Shown here piece after piece: positions 60,181-64,000 of a DNA stretch of 64,000 nt; within the stretch, counting starts at the first letter, position 1; each line of letters begins with the position of its first letter. The notes under the pieces were generated by a model. The model saw only the letters and a list, made by a program, of their open reading frames with translations. It was not told the origin of the DNA and searched no databases. The DNA is taken from positions 46,680 through 110,679 of the forward strand of contig CAZXKO010000114.1 in the NCBI GenBank assembly GCA_964641665.1, given 5' to 3'. The DNA comes from Gp1-AA133 sp964641665 (GTDB lineage Bacteria > Acidobacteriota > Terriglobia > Terriglobales > Acidobacteriaceae). A program made the position numbers and the translations under genes.

Positions 60181-61875
60181 TTGGCTCTAGACGACAAGTA
60201 CGACGACATTAAAAAGCTGATCGACACAGGCAAAGAGAAGGGATACCTGACCTACGATCAGGTCAATGACCTGATCCCGCACGATGTGCACAGCCCCGAA
60301 GACCTGGACGATCTGCTGACCACCATCGGTACGCAGGGAATCGATGTGCTCGAAGGCCCCAAAATGCCTTCGTCCGCACTCGACAAAAAATTCGAAGAAG
60401 CCGAAGAAGGCGCCGAAGACGTCGAACTCGACCTCACCCCCGGCGCCCTGGAAAAAACCAACGACCCCGTCCGCATGTACCTCAGGGAGATGGGGACGGT
60501 GCCGCTGCTTACGCGCGAGGGCGAAGTGGAAATCGCCAAGCGCATCGAGCGGGGGCAATTGCGCGTGCTGAAGGCGCTTTCGCGCTCGCCGATTGTGATT
60601 CACGAACTGCTGGCGATGGGCGACGACCTGAAAAAGGGCGTGCGGTCCATCAAGGAAGTGGTCACGTTCGACGAGGAAGAGATCACCGATGACATACTGC
60701 AGAACCGTCTGAAAGAGTTCACCGGGAAAATCGACGAACTCGCCAAGCACTACAAGAAGGCCGGACAACTGCAGGAGAAGTTTGCGCTCGTCTCGCAAAA
60801 GAAGCGGCCCAAGGACCATCGCAAGTACCGCATGGCCCTGGGACGCGGCATCGTGCGGGTTTCGCTCGCGGTACGGAATCTCGGCTTCACCAACAACGAG
60901 CGCAAGCGCCTGATCGAGCGGGTCAACAAGACCGTCGACGGGATGCGATCGCTCGACCGCCAGGCGCAGAACCTGGAACGGAAAGCCGACGCCACCCGCA
61001 GCGAGGAACAGAAAAAAGAATATCGCCGCCAGGCTCGTTCGATCCGGGCGGAGATGGAGAAGCTGGAGCAGGAAGCGGGCGTGTTGTTCCTGGAGCTCAA
61101 GCGCACTCAGCGCGAGATCATCCAGGGCGACATGGACGCGGAGTACGCCAAGCGGGAGCTGATCGAAGCTAACCTGCGACTGGTGGTCTCCATCGCGAAG
61201 AAGTACACCAACCGAGGGTTGCAGTTCCTGGATCTGATCCAGGAAGGCAACATCGGCTTGATGAAGGCCGTGGACAAGTTCGAGTATCGCCGGGGCTACA
61301 AGTTCTCCACGTACGCCACGTGGTGGATCCGGCAGGCGATTACTCGTGCGATCGCGGATCAGGCGCGTACGATTCGTATCCCGGTGCACATGATCGAAAC
61401 GATCAACAAGCTGATCCGCACCTCGCGGCAGCTGGTGCAGGAACTGGGACGCGAACCTACGTCGGAGGAAATCGCCAAGCGCATGGACATCCCGGTGGCC
61501 AAAGTGCGCAAGGTGCTGAAGATCGCGCAGGAACCGATCTCTCTCGAGACGCCCATCGGCGAAGAGGAAGATTCGCACCTGGGCGATTTCATCGAGGACC
61601 GGGGAGTCGTTTCACCTGCCGAGGCTGTCATCAACGTCAACCTGAAAGACCAGACTTCGCAGGTGTTGCGTACGCTGACGCCGCGCGAGGAGAAGGTCAT
61701 CAAGATGCGCTTTGGGCTCGAGGATGGCAGCGAACACACGCTCGAGGAAGTCGGGCAATCGTTCGCGGTTACGCGCGAGCGTATTCGTCAGATCGAAGCC
61801 AAGGCGCTGCGGAAGCTGCGGCATCCGTCACGATCGAGGAAGCTGCGGGCATTTATGGACGGGGTGCGGGACTAG
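60181..61875 (+). CDS. rpoD: RNA polymerase primary sigma factor (sigma-70)
   Basis: The 564-residue product has region 1.1 (KKLIDTGKEKGYLTYDQVND), region 1.2 (DPVRMYLREMGTVPLL), a non-conserved spacer, region 2 (NLRLVVSIAKKYTNRGLQFL and FSTYATWWIRQAITRAIADQ), region 3 and region 4 (TLEEVGQSFAVTRERIRQIE). It directs transcription of housekeeping genes. The start appears to be TTG at 60181 (product MALDDKYDDIKKL); there is no ATG or GTG at a suitable place and the ribosome-binding site is weak. A terminator follows. Confidence 0.97.
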   Translation: MALDDKYDDIKKLIDTGKEKGYLTYDQVNDLIPHDVHSPEDLDDLLTTIGTQGIDVLEGPKMPSSALDKKFEEAEEGAEDVELDLTPGALEKTNDPVRMYLREMGTVPLLTREGEVEIAKRIERGQLRVLKALSRSPIVIHELLAMGDDLKKGVRSIKEVVTFDEEEITDDILQNRLKEFTGKIDELAKHYKKAGQLQEKFALVSQKKRPKDHRKYRMALGRGIVRVSLAVRNLGFTNNERKRLIERVNKTVDGMRSLDRQAQNLERKADATRSEEQKKEYRRQARSIRAEMEKLEQEAGVLFLELKRTQREIIQGDMDAEYAKRELIEANLRLVVSIAKKYTNRGLQFLDLIQEGNIGLMKAVDKFEYRRGYKFSTYATWWIRQAITRAIADQARTIRIPVHMIETINKLIRTSRQLVQELGREPTSEEIAKRMDIPVAKVRKVLKIAQEPISLETPIGEEEDSHLGDFIEDRGVVSPAEAVINVNLKDQTSQVLRTLTPREEKVIKMRFGLEDGSEHTLEEVGQSFAVTRERIRQIEAKALRKLRHPSRSRKLRAFMDGVRD

Positions 61876-61942
61876 CAACATCTTCACCACGGAGACACAG
61901 CGGCACAGAAGCACCGAGGCACAGAGAAAGCATTGAAACGAG

Positions 61943-61968
61943 GGCACGGTTTCGGCCGTGCCTTTTTT
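61943..61968 (+). terminator. Terminator of rpoD
   Basis: GGCACGG and CCGTGCC form a 7-bp stem with a TTTCGG loop, followed by six T residues. Confidence 0.9.
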
Positions 61969-62343
61969 GTTTGTCTTGAAGGGGGAAAGAGTGCTCCAGA
62001 TCTTATCGCTCGGGGGCTGGCCCACCCTTTATGTCCCCACAACCCTTAGCCATGGTTGCCCCACCCTTCGCGCTTTCGAAGGGCGGGCACTCGGGACCCT
62101 TCATCCCACTCTGGTTCCGACATCCGGCGGGTGGCCCAGACAACCGAGGGTGCCCCAATCAATCGCGGTCTGTGCGATTGAGTGGGTAGCGAGGCGGCCT
62201 GCAATACCCGAGCGTGGTGTCCTCTCCTTGCACGTACCGCGAAGTTGCATCCCTTGCGGGCATTCCACTAAAGTGCTATTCAACCCCCCACTAAAGTGCC
62301 ATAAACAGTGTTAAGGTGCTCTGATCGGCAGGCGAGACGAGCA
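61969..62343. other. Gap before the response regulator with repeat and twin operator
   Basis: A GGCTGGCCCACCCTTT element with the partner GGTTGCCCCACCCTT lies near 62014-62100, and a related copy occurs at 63043-63115 after the gene. CACTAAAGTG occurs twice, at 62266-62275 and 62289-62298, 23 bases apart, directly upstream of the response regulator. Confidence 0.6.
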
Positions 62344-63030
62344 ATGGACTCCTTCATCAGAATTGTAATAGCGGACGACCATCCAGCTCTTACCGAGGGT
62401 TTGCAGCGTCTGCTTGAGATCGAGCCTGATCTCAAGGTCATCGGGCAAGCGAGCACTGCAGCGGATGTCGTGCATAGTGTGCTCGAGTTGAAACCAGACA
62501 TTTTGCTGCTGGACCTTAAGATGCCGTCGCAGGAGAAGGCCCAGATATCAGGCCGAGGCGGTCTCGACGCCTGGGCGGCTGTCAAGGGATCAGGTTCCAC
62601 GACTAGAGCGATCCTCTTTGCAGCTGAAATGGAGACACAAGAGATTGTTGAGGCCATCGAGCTTGGGGTCCGCGGTGTCCTTCTGAAGAGCGCCGGGACT
62701 CAACTGCTGATCAAGAGCATTCGGGCAGTGATGAGCGGCGCATGTTGGGAAGGAACCAAAACCGTTCCCACTTTCGACGCGCTCCTGACAACGATGGGCG
62801 AAGAACTGAACAAGCGAAAATTTGGGCTGACGCCAAGAGAGCTTGAGGTTGTCTCAGCGGTTGTAAGACATGGTATGGCGAACAAAGATATCGCTTATTT
62901 TTTCAAAATCGCTGAAGACACCGTTAAAAAGCACATGACGAGCATCTTCAACAAGCTTGGAGTCTCGAATCGTCTTGAGCTGGACCACTTCGCTCGCGAG
63001 CACAAACTTCCTTTGAAGGACCTCTTTTGA
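62344..63030 (+). CDS. NarL/FixJ-family response regulator
   Basis: The 228-residue protein has a receiver domain (acidic pair Asp11-Asp12, phospho-acceptor Asp57 in LLLDLKMP, Lys in GVLLKSAG) and a C-terminal LuxR-type HTH (LTPRELEVVSAVVRHGMANK, DTVKKHMTSIFNKLGV). A short polar insertion follows Asp57 (PSQEKAQISGRGG). No histidine kinase is adjacent. The chosen ATG 62344 gives MDSFIRIVIADDHP; an upstream in-frame start at 62308 is possible. Base composition is less GC-rich than in its neighbours, and flanking repeats suggest it may have been acquired. Confidence 0.9.
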   Translation: MDSFIRIVIADDHPALTEGLQRLLEIEPDLKVIGQASTAADVVHSVLELKPDILLLDLKMPSQEKAQISGRGGLDAWAAVKGSGSTTRAILFAAEMETQEIVEAIELGVRGVLLKSAGTQLLIKSIRAVMSGACWEGTKTVPTFDALLTTMGEELNKRKFGLTPRELEVVSAVVRHGMANKDIAYFFKIAEDTVKKHMTSIFNKLGVSNRLELDHFAREHKLPLKDLF

Positions 63031-63370
63031 ATTTGAGGGGGGCTGGCCCACCCTTTCCCCCTCCACACGCTAAATCTGGGTTGCCCCATCCTTGCGTTTT
63101 TTGCCAGGGTGGGCATGCGCTTTCACCCAGCTTTTCTCCCCGTGTCGGAGCCAAGGTTTGGATCCCTCCATGTCAACTCCGCTCTCTTGCAGCGAAGGCC
63201 GCAATTTCGTCTCTGGCGCGTTTCTGCCCGATAAAGGAGCATGGCTCCGGTACTGGCGAGTGTGTAGATGGTGGCGGCATTGTTCTGAAAAGAACAACGG
63301 CCCGACCCCGATGGAGAGACTGTGTAAGGGTCGCCGACGAGCCGAGTTGAATTCAGTGTGGGAAGTTAGC
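63031..63370 (+). ncRNA. Region upstream of the IS110 transposase; candidate bridge RNA
   Basis: 63043-63115 is a dispersed-repeat copy. The rest, about 63140-63370, lies where IS110-group elements encode the bridge RNA that guides recombination. It contains a perfect 7-bp hairpin with a GAAA tetraloop at 63280-63297 (TTGTTCT-GAAA-AGAACAA). Assignment as bridge RNA is by position and by this one stem; the target-binding loops were not resolved. Confidence 0.35.
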
Positions 63371-64000
63371 ATGAAACCCAAGCGAGTAGAAAAAAACAAG
63401 AAAGCAAGCTGCCGCCCAACACCCAATAACTGGCACAAGATGAACCGCAAGCAACGACGGGAGATGACGCGGAAAATCCAGAGCGAAGATCTCAGTTTGG
63501 AAGTCGTGCATCCCGACGCCGCCGGCATTGATATCGGCAACGAATCCCACTATGTGGCCGTGCCGCCGACACGGGACAGCCAACCCGTACGTCGCTTTTC
63601 GGATGTACTACGTCGGAACTGAAGGAGATGTCGGTCTGGCTGAAAGCAGTGTGCGATTCGGACCATAGCCCTGCAATCGACTGGGGTGCACTGGATCGCG
63701 GTTTACGACATTCTCGAACAAGCCGGTTTCGAAGTGTATCTCGTGAATGCCAACCAGACGAAGAACTTACCAGGGCGCAAAAGCGATGTGCAGGAGAGTC
63801 AATGGCTGATGAAGCTGCACACCTATGGTCTGTTGCGGAACTCGTTTCGGCCCTCCCAAGAAATCCGCACGATGCGGACGTATTGGGGGCAGCGCAATGA
63901 TCTGGTGCGCGCAGCCGGGCGGCATATTCAGCGAATGCAGAAGGCGCTCACGCAAATGAATATCCAGCTCGCCAATGTGTTAAGTGACGTGAGCGGAATG
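63371..64000 (+). pseudogene. IS110-family transposase, broken by two frameshifts and cut by the window edge
   Basis: ATG 63371 begins MKPKRVEKNKKASCRPTPNN and leads to the RuvC-like DEDD start HPDAAGIDIGNESHYVAVPP. The frame is lost near 63598, resumes as GCTTSELKEMSVWLKAVC, and is lost again near 63652. The third frame gives TIALQSTGVHWIAVYDILEQ, then KSDVQESQWLMKLHTYGLLR and ALTQMNIQLANVLSDVSGM to the window end. All parts match the IS110 catalytic domain, so this is a decayed copy whose serine-recombinase-like C-terminal part lies outside the window. IS110 recombinases are RNA-guided, and the 5' non-coding end is the expected guide position. Confidence 0.85.

Overview
The window is a GC-rich chromosomal segment whose gene content, gene order and repeats point to an Acidobacteriota of the Terriglobia (Koribacter-like) type. 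This placement is inferred from family resemblance and from the dispersed repeats, not from a marker search. No rRNA or tRNA gene was recognised. Most of the segment is core housekeeping; the accessory parts are a phage-like cassette, several decayed genes, a REP-associated transposase and a broken IS110 element at the right edge.

Layout. 1-245 is the 3' end of an Ig-like-domain protein. 363-6821 holds thrS, then tilS, an hpt-like gene and ftsH in the widely conserved tilS-hpt-ftsH order. 7026-15076 is mostly on the minus strand: an aldo/keto reductase, a membrane protein, a methyltransferase, selD (with an in-frame UGA that looks like selenocysteine), a membrane-anchored protein and the pmbA/tldD protease pair. 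15840-21267 has a di-haem oxidoreductase, a DinB-like protein, a UvrC N-terminal homologue, an A-x-G pentapeptide protein and a DnaC-like ATPase. 21676-30479 carries HU, L31, dusB, an MBL hydrolase, a DPP-IV-like peptidase, a CT398-type zinc-ribbon protein and rlmI. 30612-34104 is an hsp20/clpB stress pair. 34670-39981 contains secreted or lipoprotein genes, a frameshifted pirin gene and gene relics.

40095-45072 looks like a reduced prophage or domesticated phage cassette: a CI-like XRE/S24 regulator faces a divergent small gene across an operator-rich region, followed by small zinc-ribbon, sigma-region-4, phosphatase and tail-fibre-like genes. 45160-51087 is a minus-strand 2-oxoacid dehydrogenase cluster (E2, cytochrome c, E1-beta, E1-alpha) with lipB, which supplies the lipoyl group, and a split, degenerate glycosyltransferase-51 gene. 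51290-61875 holds hemB, a membrane histidine kinase, mutS2, a RAYT transposase and the dnaG-rpoD macromolecular-synthesis pair. 62344-64000 has an orphan NarL-type response regulator and the IS110 relic.

A unifying theme is repeat invasion. At least four repeat classes lie between genes: REP hairpins with a CTCC loop, REP hairpins with a CCCT/CCCC loop, heptamer tandem repeats, and a long element related to TGTCATCCTGAGCGAAGTGA. Members of the first three classes also sit in frame inside selD, mutS2, dnaG, pmbA, dusB and the RAYT gene itself. Starts of tilS, rlmI and several others were moved downstream because the longer open frames only translate such repeats.
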